Shown one piece after another: positions 1 through 5,786 of a DNA stretch of 15,165 bases. Every line of letters begins with the position of its first letter. Position 1 is the stretch's first letter. Origin of the DNA: Halanaerobiales bacterium (GTDB lineage Bacteria; Bacillota; Halanaerobiia; Halanaerobiales; JADQBU01). The notes under the pieces were generated by a model. It made no database searches. It was not told the DNA's origin and saw only the letters and a program-made list of their open reading frames with translations. The position numbers and the translations under genes were made by a program. The stretch lies in the NCBI GenBank assembly GCA_016278435.1, contig JADQBU010000170.1, forward strand, positions 1 through 15,165, written 5' to 3'.

Positions 1-318
1 AACCAGCAGATAAGTTCATTCAGCATGGTTAATGATTGTATTAACAGTTTAAAATATATGGTTTTAGATGACACATTTGAAAATATGGAAGCCACTTCTC
101 CGGAATTCAGGCAGGTCCTGGAGCAGATGACACAGGACCATCTGCGTTTAGTAGAGGAATGGCATAAAATAATCGAAAGTCGCAACTGGAATCAAACCCA
201 GATCGCCAACACTGAAGTAATAAATCAGGCCCTGGAACATGTCCAATCCTTTTCTTCCCGAATTCAGCCGGGGCAATTTAATTATCCACAGACTTTCTAC
301 AAAACAGGTCAGTATTAA
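1..318 (+). CDS. CotF-like spore coat protein, 5' end outside window
   Basis: The reading frame is open from the first base of the window to a TAA at 316-318, so the gene probably begins upstream; the ATG at 25 has no clear ribosome binding site and is likely internal. The visible part, about 105 residues, resembles the CotF family of small helical spore-coat proteins. It has a run like 'SPEFRQVLEQM' followed about ten residues later by a helix ending in 'SRNWNQ', matching the family pattern of a conserved (S/T)PE.R..L helix and a later K-G-W-Y-like turn. There are no signal peptide or membrane segments. The family is linked to the coat of endospores, which suggests a spore former. An intrinsic terminator follows. 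The call rests on motif memory only and is moderate; a generic ferritin-like or coat-F-domain protein is the alternative. Confidence 0.6.
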   Translation, partial: NQQISSFSMVNDCINSLKYMVLDDTFENMEATSPEFRQVLEQMTQDHLRLVEEWHKIIESRNWNQTQIANTEVINQALEHVQSFSSRIQPGQFNYPQTFYKTGQY

Positions 319-413
319 CGATCACAACCAATAAATTTAATTAGTGAGTGTTAGCTAGCTATAAATTTTGCAGGACTTAAGAAAACACCTCAAAAATTTC
401 AGGAAACAAATTT

Positions 414-449
414 ACCCCTCTAACGGTTTATGCCATCAGAGGGGTTTTT
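414..449 (+). terminator. Rho-independent terminator after the coat gene
   Basis: A perfect 8-bp stem, ACCCCTCT (414-421) with AGAGGGGT (438-445), encloses a 16-nt loop and runs straight into a T tract (445-449). It lies 95 bases after the coat-gene stop and just before the rlmD promoter, so it separates the two units. Confidence 0.85.
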
Positions 450-469
450 GTTAATTATTCAGCTGAGAC

Positions 470-497
470 TTGACAGCAGGAATTATACCTTTATAAT
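470..497 (+). promoter_or_regulatory. Sigma-A-type promoter for rlmD
   Basis: TTGACA at 470-475 and TATAAT at 492-497 are both perfect consensus boxes with a 16-bp spacer. The predicted start near 504 gives a leader of about 60 nt before the GTG at 564. Nothing in that leader looks like a riboswitch. Confidence 0.85.
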
Positions 498-563
498 AAT
501 AAACAACGGTAGATAATTAAAAGGGTAAGATAGTACATTATTTTTTTCAGGGAGGAATTAAAA

Positions 564-1736
564 GTGGGTAATTCAGAGACTAACACAGCTTTATGTAATC
601 ATTATGACAGGTGTGGCGGCTGCAGCCAGCAGACTACCGATTATAAAATACAGCTGGAAAAAAAGGAAAAGAAAGTACAGGAGTTATTTGACCGGGCCGG
701 AATCAGTGATTACCAGTATCTGGGTATAATACCCAGCCCGGATATTTTTGCCTACCGCAATAAGATGGAATTCAGTTTTGGAGACTTAAAAAAGGGTGGA
801 GAACTACAGCTCGGTATGCATCCCCGGGGCAGACAGTATGATGTGGTTACCGTTGATACCTGCCAGCTTGTTGATGAGGATTTCCGTAAAATTTTAAAAA
901 CTGTAATCACTTTTTTCAGACAACTGGGGTTAAAGAAATACCATGTCAAATTACGAGAAGGCTACCTGCGGCAGCTAATTATACGTAAGGGCTTAAATAC
1001 AGGAGAAATACTGGTAAATCTGGTAACAACCTCTCAGGCCGAACCGGAACTGGAGCAATTAGTTGAAAACCTTAAAGGACTGAACTTTAAGGGTAAACTG
1101 GTCGGTTTCCTGCAGACAATAAATGATGACTATGCTGATGCAGTTAAATGTGATGAACTGATTATTCATTACGGTAGGGATTACTTCTTTGAAGAGCTAA
1201 TGGGTTTAAAGTTTAAAGTTAAGCCTTTTTCTTTCTTCCAGGTTAATACCAGAGCGACAGAAAAGTTATATGAAACTGTCAAAGAATTTTCCGGTAAGAT
1301 TAATGAAAAAACTATCTATGACCTCTACTGTGGGACCGGGACTATAGGAATAGTAATGGCTCAGGATGCTGCCCAAGTTATCGGGATCGAAGTTGTGGAA
1401 GAAGCAGTGGATACTGCCCGGGAAAATGCAAATTTAAACGGTCTGGACAATTGTACTTTTATTGCAGGAGATGTTGGAGATAAACTGAATATACTTAATG
1501 AAAAACCTGATCTTGTTATTATCGATCCTCCCAGGCCTGGAATTCATAAGGATGCCCTGGATAAAATAATAGAGCTCAACTGCCGGGAACTTATCTATGT
1601 CTCCTGTAACCCAGAAACCCTGGTCAGAGATCTGGCCAAACTCCAGAAAAGTGACTATAAAGTACATGAGGTTAAATGTGTTGATATGTTTCCCCATACC
1701 GGACATGTAGAGAGCTGTGCCAGGATTAGTAAATAA
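564..1736 (+). CDS. rlmD: TrmA/RlmD-family RNA (uracil-C5) methyltransferase
   Basis: This enzyme transfers a methyl group from SAM to C5 of a uracil in RNA, most likely 23S rRNA U1939 (RlmD type). Visible features of the 390 residues: a [4Fe-4S] cysteine set C11-x5-C17-x2-C20 with a probable fourth at C100; the family 'FFQVN' (224-228); the SAM loop D-L-Y-C-G-T-G-T (253-260); an acidic SAM-ribose residue in 'GIEVVE' (E276); D-P-P-R-P-G (321-326); the nucleophile C348 in S-C-N-P; and the C-terminal 'HTGHVE' with the likely general base E384. Many family members are about 450 residues with an N-terminal TRAM domain; here the Fe-S motif begins at residue 11 and no TRAM domain is present. The start is GTG at 564, 8 nt after GGAGG (551-555). 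The exact target (U1939, U747, both as in RlmCD, or tRNA U54) cannot be fixed from sequence alone. It ends 16 bp from the convergent coiled-coil gene with no clear terminator between them. Confidence 0.9.
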   Translation: MGNSETNTALCNHYDRCGGCSQQTTDYKIQLEKKEKKVQELFDRAGISDYQYLGIIPSPDIFAYRNKMEFSFGDLKKGGELQLGMHPRGRQYDVVTVDTCQLVDEDFRKILKTVITFFRQLGLKKYHVKLREGYLRQLIIRKGLNTGEILVNLVTTSQAEPELEQLVENLKGLNFKGKLVGFLQTINDDYADAVKCDELIIHYGRDYFFEELMGLKFKVKPFSFFQVNTRATEKLYETVKEFSGKINEKTIYDLYCGTGTIGIVMAQDAAQVIGIEVVEEAVDTARENANLNGLDNCTFIAGDVGDKLNILNEKPDLVIIDPPRPGIHKDALDKIIELNCRELIYVSCNPETLVRDLAKLQKSDYKVHEVKCVDMFPHTGHVESCARISK

Positions 1737-1752
1737 GAAAATAAAAATTTTA

Positions 1753-2421
1753 CTAGACCATTTCTTCTTTTTGCATTTGTTCTTTTTTAACTATTTCTTT
1801 TAACTCAGTGATATCAATCATATTCTCGGCAACATTACGGGTCAGAGTATTAATCTTTCTACTCATTTCCTTAATATTTCCTGACATCTCGGCTATGCGT
1901 AATTCAATACTATCAAAATAGGCAGAATGTTCTTCTGTTCTGTCCAGTAGAGCCTGGATCATACTGGTATTTTCATCCTGCTGACCCTTAATCTCTTCCA
2001 GCTGTGTTTCAATGCCTGCAATGCGCTTATCCATACCCGTGAAGCGTTTATCAACTTTATCAAAGTGTTTATCGATTTCATCAAAGTTTTTATCAACTTC
2101 ATCAAAACGAGTTTCCATGCTCTCGAAACGTTTATCCATTTCTTCGAAGCGTTTATCTACACCTGCAAAGCGTTTATCAACTTTATCAAAGTGTTTATCA
2201 ATTTCATCAAAGTTTTTATCAACTTCATCAAAACGAGTTTCCATGCTCTCGAAACGTTTATCCATTTCTTCGAAGCGTTTATCTACACCTGCAAAGCGTT
2301 TATCAACTTTATCAAAGTGTTTATCAATTTCATCAAAGTTTTTATCAACTTCATCAAAGCGTTCATTCATATCCTGGCGCAGACCATTAATCTCTTTTAA
2401 AACCAGTTGTAATTCACTCAT
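1753..2421 (-). CDS. Heptad-repeat coiled-coil protein of unknown function
   Basis: This is a 222-residue, highly charged protein. Residues 21 to about 133 are a chain of heptads of the type R-F-x-E-(V/I/M)-D-K, with F and V/I/M at the hydrophobic a/d positions, so this part is surely an alpha-helical coiled coil. Six heptads (42 residues) form a higher-order unit present at 21-62, 63-104 and partly from 105. The C-terminal third (134-222) continues as a less regular helix ending in a lysine/glutamate-rich tail. There is no signal peptide or membrane segment. I chose the ATG at 2421 because AGGAG (2431-2435) sits 9 nt before it; the in-frame ATG at 2430 directly abuts that site and is unusable. 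Proteins with such (D/E)KRF-type heptads are common in Firmicutes and usually unnamed. I do not assign a function; a role as scaffold or tether is only a guess. Confidence 0.85.
   Translation of the reverse strand: MSELQLVLKEINGLRQDMNERFDEVDKNFDEIDKHFDKVDKRFAGVDKRFEEMDKRFESMETRFDEVDKNFDEIDKHFDKVDKRFAGVDKRFEEMDKRFESMETRFDEVDKNFDEIDKHFDKVDKRFTGMDKRIAGIETQLEEIKGQQDENTSMIQALLDRTEEHSAYFDSIELRIAEMSGNIKEMSRKINTLTRNVAENMIDITELKEIVKKEQMQKEEMV
2042..2359. repeat. 126-bp tandem repeat, about 2.5 copies, inside the coiled-coil gene
   Basis: The same phrase beginning AAGCGTTTATCAACTTTATC recurs at 2042, 2168 and 2294, an exact 126-bp period. The two full copies are nearly identical (for example one G/A change at 2074 against 2200), and the third stops matching near 2359. 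The period is a multiple of 21, so copy-number change would add or remove six heptads without a frameshift. Confidence 0.93.
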
Positions 2422-2430
2422 AAATATCAT

Positions 2431-2435
2431 CTCCT
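2431..2435 (-). promoter_or_regulatory. Ribosome binding site that sets the coiled-coil gene start
   Basis: AGGAG on the - strand lies 9 nt before the ATG at 2421 but has zero spacing to the ATG at 2430, so the shorter 222-residue product is preferred. Confidence 0.75.
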
Positions 2436-2447
2436 AGTTAAACAATT

Positions 2448-2541
2448 CAGTATAAATTAAAAAAATCCTTCCTTTTTATGACTATCTTTTTGGGTAGTCT
2501 TATTAAAGGAATTTGACTTTAAGGAAGAGAAATTTATACTG
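2448..2541. repeat. 94-bp imperfect inverted repeat
   Basis: CAGTATAAATT (2448-2458) is perfectly complementary to AATTTATACTG (2531-2541). Inside it, CTTCCTT (2468-2474) pairs with AAGGAAG (2521-2527), and GACTATC (2480-2486) pairs with GGTAGTC (2493-2499, one G-T). The whole could fold as a nested hairpin. It sits in the 250-bp gap between the coiled-coil gene and the flagellar operon. I see no target-site duplication, so a MITE origin is unproven. Confidence 0.6.
2513..2540 (+). promoter_or_regulatory. Promoter-like sequence in the right arm of the inverted repeat
   Basis: TTGACT (2513-2518), a 16-bp spacer and TATACT (2535-2540) form a good sigma-A-type promoter reading rightward, against the flagellar operon. 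No supported gene follows on the + strand, so it would make either a non-coding transcript antisense to the operon end or nothing. Confidence 0.4.
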
Positions 2542-2572
2542 CATTAAAGAAAGGTTTCTTGAATCAAATAAG

Positions 2573-2586
2573 CCCGTCATTACGGG
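2573..2586 (-). terminator. Possible weak terminator hairpin of the flagellar operon
   Basis: A perfect 5-bp GC-rich stem (CCCGT/ACGGG) with a 4-nt loop lies about 95 bases after the last flagellar gene. On the - strand it is followed by CTTATTTGATT, a poor T tract. It is the only GC-rich hairpin in this gap. An overlapping alternative stem CCGTC (2574-2578) with GACGG (2592-2596) also exists. Confidence 0.35.
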
Positions 2587-2681
2587 AAATAGACGGACTC
2601 TTAAAGTTCAATTTATTTAGCTATTATTTGCTGAATTTACTATGAAGCAAGTAGTATTTAACCCTTTTAGAAAATCTGATA

Positions 2682-3053
2682 TTACCCCTTCTTATCAATA
2701 AACTTGGCTTCAAATTTACTGCTGGCCTGATAGCCTTTTCTGCTTTTCTGCCTCTTATTTATCTCTTTCAATTTGCTTTTCATATCACCATATTTTTTCT
2801 TGATAAGTACGGCAGTTTCATCTTCAAGTTCCTTTAATTTTGACAGAAGTGAGGAAAGTTCCTGTAAAGCTTGAGGAGGGTTATCCTGCTTCTGCAGGTA
2901 GCCCTGGACATCAATCTCATTAATCTTATTCATCAACTGCTGCTTTTCATCCAGTACCTGCAGTAATTTATCATAATTGCTGGAGATAATCTCCTGCTTT
3001 TGCTTCTCTGTTAAGTTATATAATTTTTTATATAATTCCAGTAGGTTGCTCAT
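2682..3053 (-). CDS. fliT: FliT/FlgN-like flagellar export chaperone
   Basis: This is a 123-residue, almost wholly helical, charged protein and the last gene of the flagellar cluster, where Bacillus has fliT. The first helix pair carries 'LLQVLDEKQQLMNKINEID' (30-48), the family pattern in which a leucine-rich helix is followed by a (D/E)E(K/R)xxL(I/M)xxI run. The C-terminus ends in a 'KFIDKKG' motif like that of FlgN/FliT proteins. FliT-type chaperones bind FliD, and FlgN-type chaperones bind FlgK/FlgL, for delivery to the type III export gate. Position after fliS favours FliT; sequence alone cannot exclude FlgN. Its ATG overlaps the stop of the 90-residue gene by 4 bases (ATGA), implying translational coupling. 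Confidence 0.65.
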   Translation of the reverse strand: MSNLLELYKKLYNLTEKQKQEIISSNYDKLLQVLDEKQQLMNKINEIDVQGYLQKQDNPPQALQELSSLLSKLKELEDETAVLIKKKYGDMKSKLKEINKRQKSRKGYQASSKFEAKFIDKKG

Positions 3054-3322
3054 ATTTTACTATCACTGACCTGGACTAACCGGTCTGAACCAGAACCTGT
3101 TAAATTAATTTTAACATTACCTATGCCGAATAATTTATTTACTTCCTTCTGGATGGCATGGGTAAGCTCTGTCAAAGTATAATCTCCTGGGTTAATCTTA
3201 ACAGATTTATTTTTACCCCTGTAATTGATAAAAAAAGTATTATTGCTGTTATTTATCTTGATAGAGCGGTTTGGTATTTTCATATAACCTGGATATGAAT
3301 TAATTCCACTTATTCCGGACAT
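3050..3322 (-). CDS. Small unknown protein with a hook/filament-type beta domain
   Basis: A 90-residue product whose family I do not recognise by name. Its core (about 27-87) has the layout 'N-T-F-x-I-x-Y-x-G-K', 'V-K-I-x-P-G-D-Y-T-L-x-E-L', an amphipathic helix 'THAIQKEVNKLFG', 'V-K-I-N-L' and a last strand ending 'RLVQVSDS'. That strand-strand-(Y-T-x-x-E-L)-helix-strand-strand pattern is typical of small domains in flagellin variable regions, FlgK/FlgL/FliD and phage tail fibres. There is no signal peptide, as expected for an axial or export-related flagellar protein. AAGGAAG (3332-3338) lies 9 nt before the ATG. It overlaps fliT by 4 bases and follows the 191-residue gene by 25 bases, so all three are co-translated. 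Role unknown; a minor filament component or secreted adhesin-like domain is an inference. Confidence 0.75.
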   Translation of the reverse strand: MSGISGINSYPGYMKIPNRSIKINNSNNTFFINYRGKNKSVKINPGDYTLTELTHAIQKEVNKLFGIGNVKINLTGSGSDRLVQVSDSKI

Positions 3323-3347
3323 TAATGTTCACTTCCTTAATCAAGAT

Positions 3348-3923
3348 TTAATAGCATTGAAGCAAATTATCATTTACCTCATTGAACTGTTTCAGATAAT
3401 CAATAATCTTGACTTCCAGAATATCAGCCAGATACTGATAATTTTCCTTTTTAAGAGCTGCCATGGCTGTAGTCATTGATATATTAAATTGGATAAGTAA
3501 GTTCTCTTCTTTTTCATTGTCATTTTTATCCAGATTTAAAATACTGCTCATTACCTCTATATACCATTCTAAACCTTCAAGACAGTAAACCAATTTCTCA
3601 CTGGCTTTAGATATCTCATCAAGCCTATATAAATCAATTACTTCTATTAAACCGTTCTGTACCCGGGGCAAATATTCTTTTGCTTCAAGCAGGGTCTCTT
3701 TAATTAACTCCTCCATTTTTTTACTAACAAATCGGATAGTTTCAAGTTCATTTAATGCAATAGTATTTTCCTCAAAATAGGCAAGAGAAACCTCAACAGC
3801 ATCTAGATATATCTTATCAATTATCTCATCATCTAGACTCTCTTCAACCTTCATTAAAATTTGATTTTTGCCCAGAGCACAACTGCTTTCAGTTAATCTG
3901 TTTTCATTTATATATAACTTCAT
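3348..3923 (-). CDS. Hypothetical helical protein in the flagellar operon
   Basis: A 191-residue protein I do not recognise. It is predicted to be almost entirely helical and acidic, apart from a short N-terminal beta-like 'MKLYINENRL'. A charged linker 'KNDNEKEE' (133-140) separates two helical halves. The second half has 'MAALKKENYQYLADILEVKIIDYLKQF' spaced like a helical hairpin; the 'L-A-D-I-L-E' stretch recalls small helical proteins in other Firmicute flagellar operons. There is no signal peptide or membrane segment, so it is cytoplasmic. A strong site AGGAAGG (3931-3937) precedes the ATG at 3923. It lies 30 bases after fliS and 25 before the next gene, so it belongs to the operon. A cytoplasmic chaperone or assembly factor is possible but not shown. 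Confidence 0.8.
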   Translation of the reverse strand: MKLYINENRLTESSCALGKNQILMKVEESLDDEIIDKIYLDAVEVSLAYFEENTIALNELETIRFVSKKMEELIKETLLEAKEYLPRVQNGLIEVIDLYRLDEISKASEKLVYCLEGLEWYIEVMSSILNLDKNDNEKEENLLIQFNISMTTAMAALKKENYQYLADILEVKIIDYLKQFNEVNDNLLQCY

Positions 3924-3953
3924 AATCTATCCTTCCTATCTGTTCAATAAATT

Positions 3954-4367
3954 TTATCCCTTAAGATTGAGCTGAGGTTCTTCCTTCTCCATATTTTTCC
4001 TCTTAATTATCTGCTGCCAGGAATCAAGTAATTCCATCATTAATTCTTCCACCACTTCTATTTTCCCAATATCTTTGGTGATATTCGCTGAAATCAACTG
4101 TCTATTCATGTAGTCATAGAGTTTATATAAATTATCGGCTATTTCCCCACCCTTTTCCCAGTCGAGTGTATTCATTAACTCCAGGATAATATCCTGTGAT
4201 CTTACAATATAGTTGTTGGCACCTTCAATATCATTTTCTTCAATACTTTTTTTGGCCAGCCTCAGGAATTTAACACAGCCCTGATAGAGCATGAGTAAAA
4301 GCTTTTCCCTGTTGGCTGTCTTGACCTGTACCCGTTTATACTGCTGATAAGCCTTCTGCCCTTTCAT
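3954..4367 (-). CDS. fliS: Flagellin export chaperone FliS
   Basis: FliS is a cytoplasmic four-to-five-helix chaperone that binds the C-terminus of newly made flagellin, stops it polymerising and delivers it to the export gate. In Bacillus it also binds FliW and so takes part in the flagellin/CsrA feedback. The 137 residues show the family N-terminus 'AYQQYKRVQVKTANREKLLLMLYQGCVKFL' (6-35), the helix 'IVRSQDIILELMNTLD' and the 'LYKLYDYMNRQLISANITKD' core. The start is the ATG at 4367, preceded by GGAGGT. Beginning at the upstream ATG (4382) would put the ribosome binding site inside the coding region. In most Firmicutes fliS directly follows fliD; here a sugar cassette lies between them. Confidence 0.95.
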   Translation of the reverse strand: MKGQKAYQQYKRVQVKTANREKLLLMLYQGCVKFLRLAKKSIEENDIEGANNYIVRSQDIILELMNTLDWEKGGEIADNLYKLYDYMNRQLISANITKDIGKIEVVEELMMELLDSWQQIIKRKNMEKEEPQLNLKG

Positions 4368-4374
4368 TAAAATT

Positions 4375-4380
4375 ACCTCC
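4375..4380 (-). promoter_or_regulatory. Ribosome binding site that sets the FliS start
   Basis: GGAGGT on the - strand lies 7 nt before the ATG at 4367 and falls within what would be the first codons if the ATG at 4382 were used. It therefore decides the start. Confidence 0.85.
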
Positions 4381-4426
4381 AATCATATAAGTTTATTCTT
4401 ATTTATTGATTAAATTTAAATCCTAA

Positions 4427-5734
4427 CTATAATAACTCGATATTATGCCTCTGCTTAATATCACTCAGTGCATTCTTTGTATCAAAAATATATTTCGCAT
4501 TATTTTTAATAAATTCATAATCATAAACTGAATGATCTGTTGTAATAATAACCAGGTCAGATTCAGCCAGATTACACTCATCAACTGGAACTGAATAATA
4601 TTTTTCACCCTTAATTTCAATTTCAGGTATAAAAGGATCATTGATTTTAATACTGGCTCCATACTCCTGAAGTTTTTTTATTATTTTTAAAGCCGGAGAT
4701 TTCCGTGAGTCATCAATATTCCTTTTGTAAGCTATACCCAGAACAAAAATATTAGCATTTTTCAAGGCTTTACCAAATTTATTTAATATTTTCATTACCC
4801 TCTCCAGTACAAATTCAGGCATAAAATTGTTTATTTCACCAGCAAGCTCAATAAACCTGGTGTGATAATCAAACTCCCTTGCTTTCCAGGTTAAATAAAA
4901 TGGATCTATGGGTATACAATGACCACCTACACCAGGACCTGGATAAAAAGCATTAAAACCATAGGGTTTGGTTTTTGCTGCATTGATTACTTCCCAGACA
5001 TTTATCCCCATTTTATCACAGACAAGCGCCATCTCATTTACAAGTGCTATATTAACATTACGATAAGTGTTTTCCAGTATTTTCTCCATTTCAGCCACCA
5101 TAGGATTTGATACTTCGTGAATCTCTGCTTCAATAATATTTCTATAAAGAGAAGATGCAATATCTGTGTCTACCTCTGTTATTCCTCCAACTACTTTGGG
5201 GGTATTTTTCACATTATAAAAACTGTTTCCCGGGTCTACTCTTTCCGGAGAAAAAGCCAGATAAAAATCTTGTCCTCCTTTTAATCCGCTTTTTTCCAGA
5301 ATGGGTTTTAAAACCTCCTCGGTAGTCCCCGGATATGTTGTGCTTTCCAGAATTATTAACATGTCTTTATGTAAATACTTGACTATTTCACCGGCAGTTT
5401 GTTCAATATAGGTAATATCAGTCTGATAATACTTATCAAGGGGTGTAGGTACACATATCAAAACACAATCTACTTGTTTAAGTAATGACAGATCATGTGT
5501 TGCCGTAAAAATTTTATTCTTGACAATTAAATTTAGTTCATGGCTATCAACATCAGAAATATAACTCTTTCCTTGGTTAATCTTATTTAATTTCTCACTA
5601 TTTATATCAAATCCAATAGTCTTAAATCCAGATTTTGCAGATTCAAAAGCCAGTGGAAGACCTACATAGCCTAGACCAATAATCCCTATAATAGCAGTTC
5701 TATTATTGATTTTTTTCATTAATTTTTGTGTCAC
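4427..5734 (-). CDS. Nucleotide-sugar dehydrogenase, UDP-GlcNAc 6-dehydrogenase (WbpA) type
   Basis: This enzyme oxidises C6 of a UDP-sugar twice with NAD+ to give a UDP-uronic acid. The 435 residues show the Rossmann loop G-L-G-Y-V-G (20-25), the conserved 'VPTPLD' (95-100), 'STTYPGTTEE' (131-140), 'FSPERVDPGN' (161-170), K218 in 'EMEKILENTYR', and the catalytic C273 in 'GPGVGGHCIPIDPFYL'. The C-terminal half-site begins near 'VLGIAYKRNIDDSR' (331-344). The stretch after the cysteine, 'FYLTWKAREFDYHTRFIELAGEINN', is of the WbpA type (UDP-GlcNAc to UDP-GlcNAcA) rather than plain UDP-glucose dehydrogenase. The start is GTG at 5734 after AGGTG (5741-5745); the first ATG is too far from any site. 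No epimerase or aminotransferase lies nearby. It follows the glycosyltransferase gene by 52 bp and probably supplies its sugar donor. Substrate is inferred. Confidence 0.88.
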   Translation of the reverse strand: MTQKLMKKINNRTAIIGIIGLGYVGLPLAFESAKSGFKTIGFDINSEKLNKINQGKSYISDVDSHELNLIVKNKIFTATHDLSLLKQVDCVLICVPTPLDKYYQTDITYIEQTAGEIVKYLHKDMLIILESTTYPGTTEEVLKPILEKSGLKGGQDFYLAFSPERVDPGNSFYNVKNTPKVVGGITEVDTDIASSLYRNIIEAEIHEVSNPMVAEMEKILENTYRNVNIALVNEMALVCDKMGINVWEVINAAKTKPYGFNAFYPGPGVGGHCIPIDPFYLTWKAREFDYHTRFIELAGEINNFMPEFVLERVMKILNKFGKALKNANIFVLGIAYKRNIDDSRKSPALKIIKKLQEYGASIKINDPFIPEIEIKGEKYYSVPVDECNLAESDLVIITTDHSVYDYEFIKNNAKYIFDTKNALSDIKQRHNIELL

Positions 5735-5786
5735 TTACATCACCTATTAACTTTAACTAAATTTTAGTATATTTTTAATAAAATAT

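Noticed and set aside
319..413. Possible regulatory RNA between the coat gene and its terminator
   Set aside because: Only short palindromes (such as AGCTAGCT) are visible; no riboswitch or T-box pattern could be recognised.
2042..2359. Regular repeats that might be read as a CRISPR array
   Set aside because: The 126-bp units abut with no unique spacers and encode in-frame heptads of one protein.
2012..2437. Long open frame on the + strand across the repeat, rich in S, K and L
   Set aside because: It is the antisense shadow of the tandemly repeated coiled-coil gene; the 126-bp repeat lacks stops in this frame too. No ribosome binding site and an implausible protein.
2642..2701. Small + strand ORF of 19 codons after the promoter-like sequence
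   Set aside because: No ribosome binding site, and it overlaps the end of the fliT-like gene on the other strand.
4368..4382. Upstream ATG for FliS giving 142 residues
   Set aside because: The GGAGGT ribosome binding site would be inside the coding region; the ATG at 4367 has correct spacing and matches the FliS family N-terminus.
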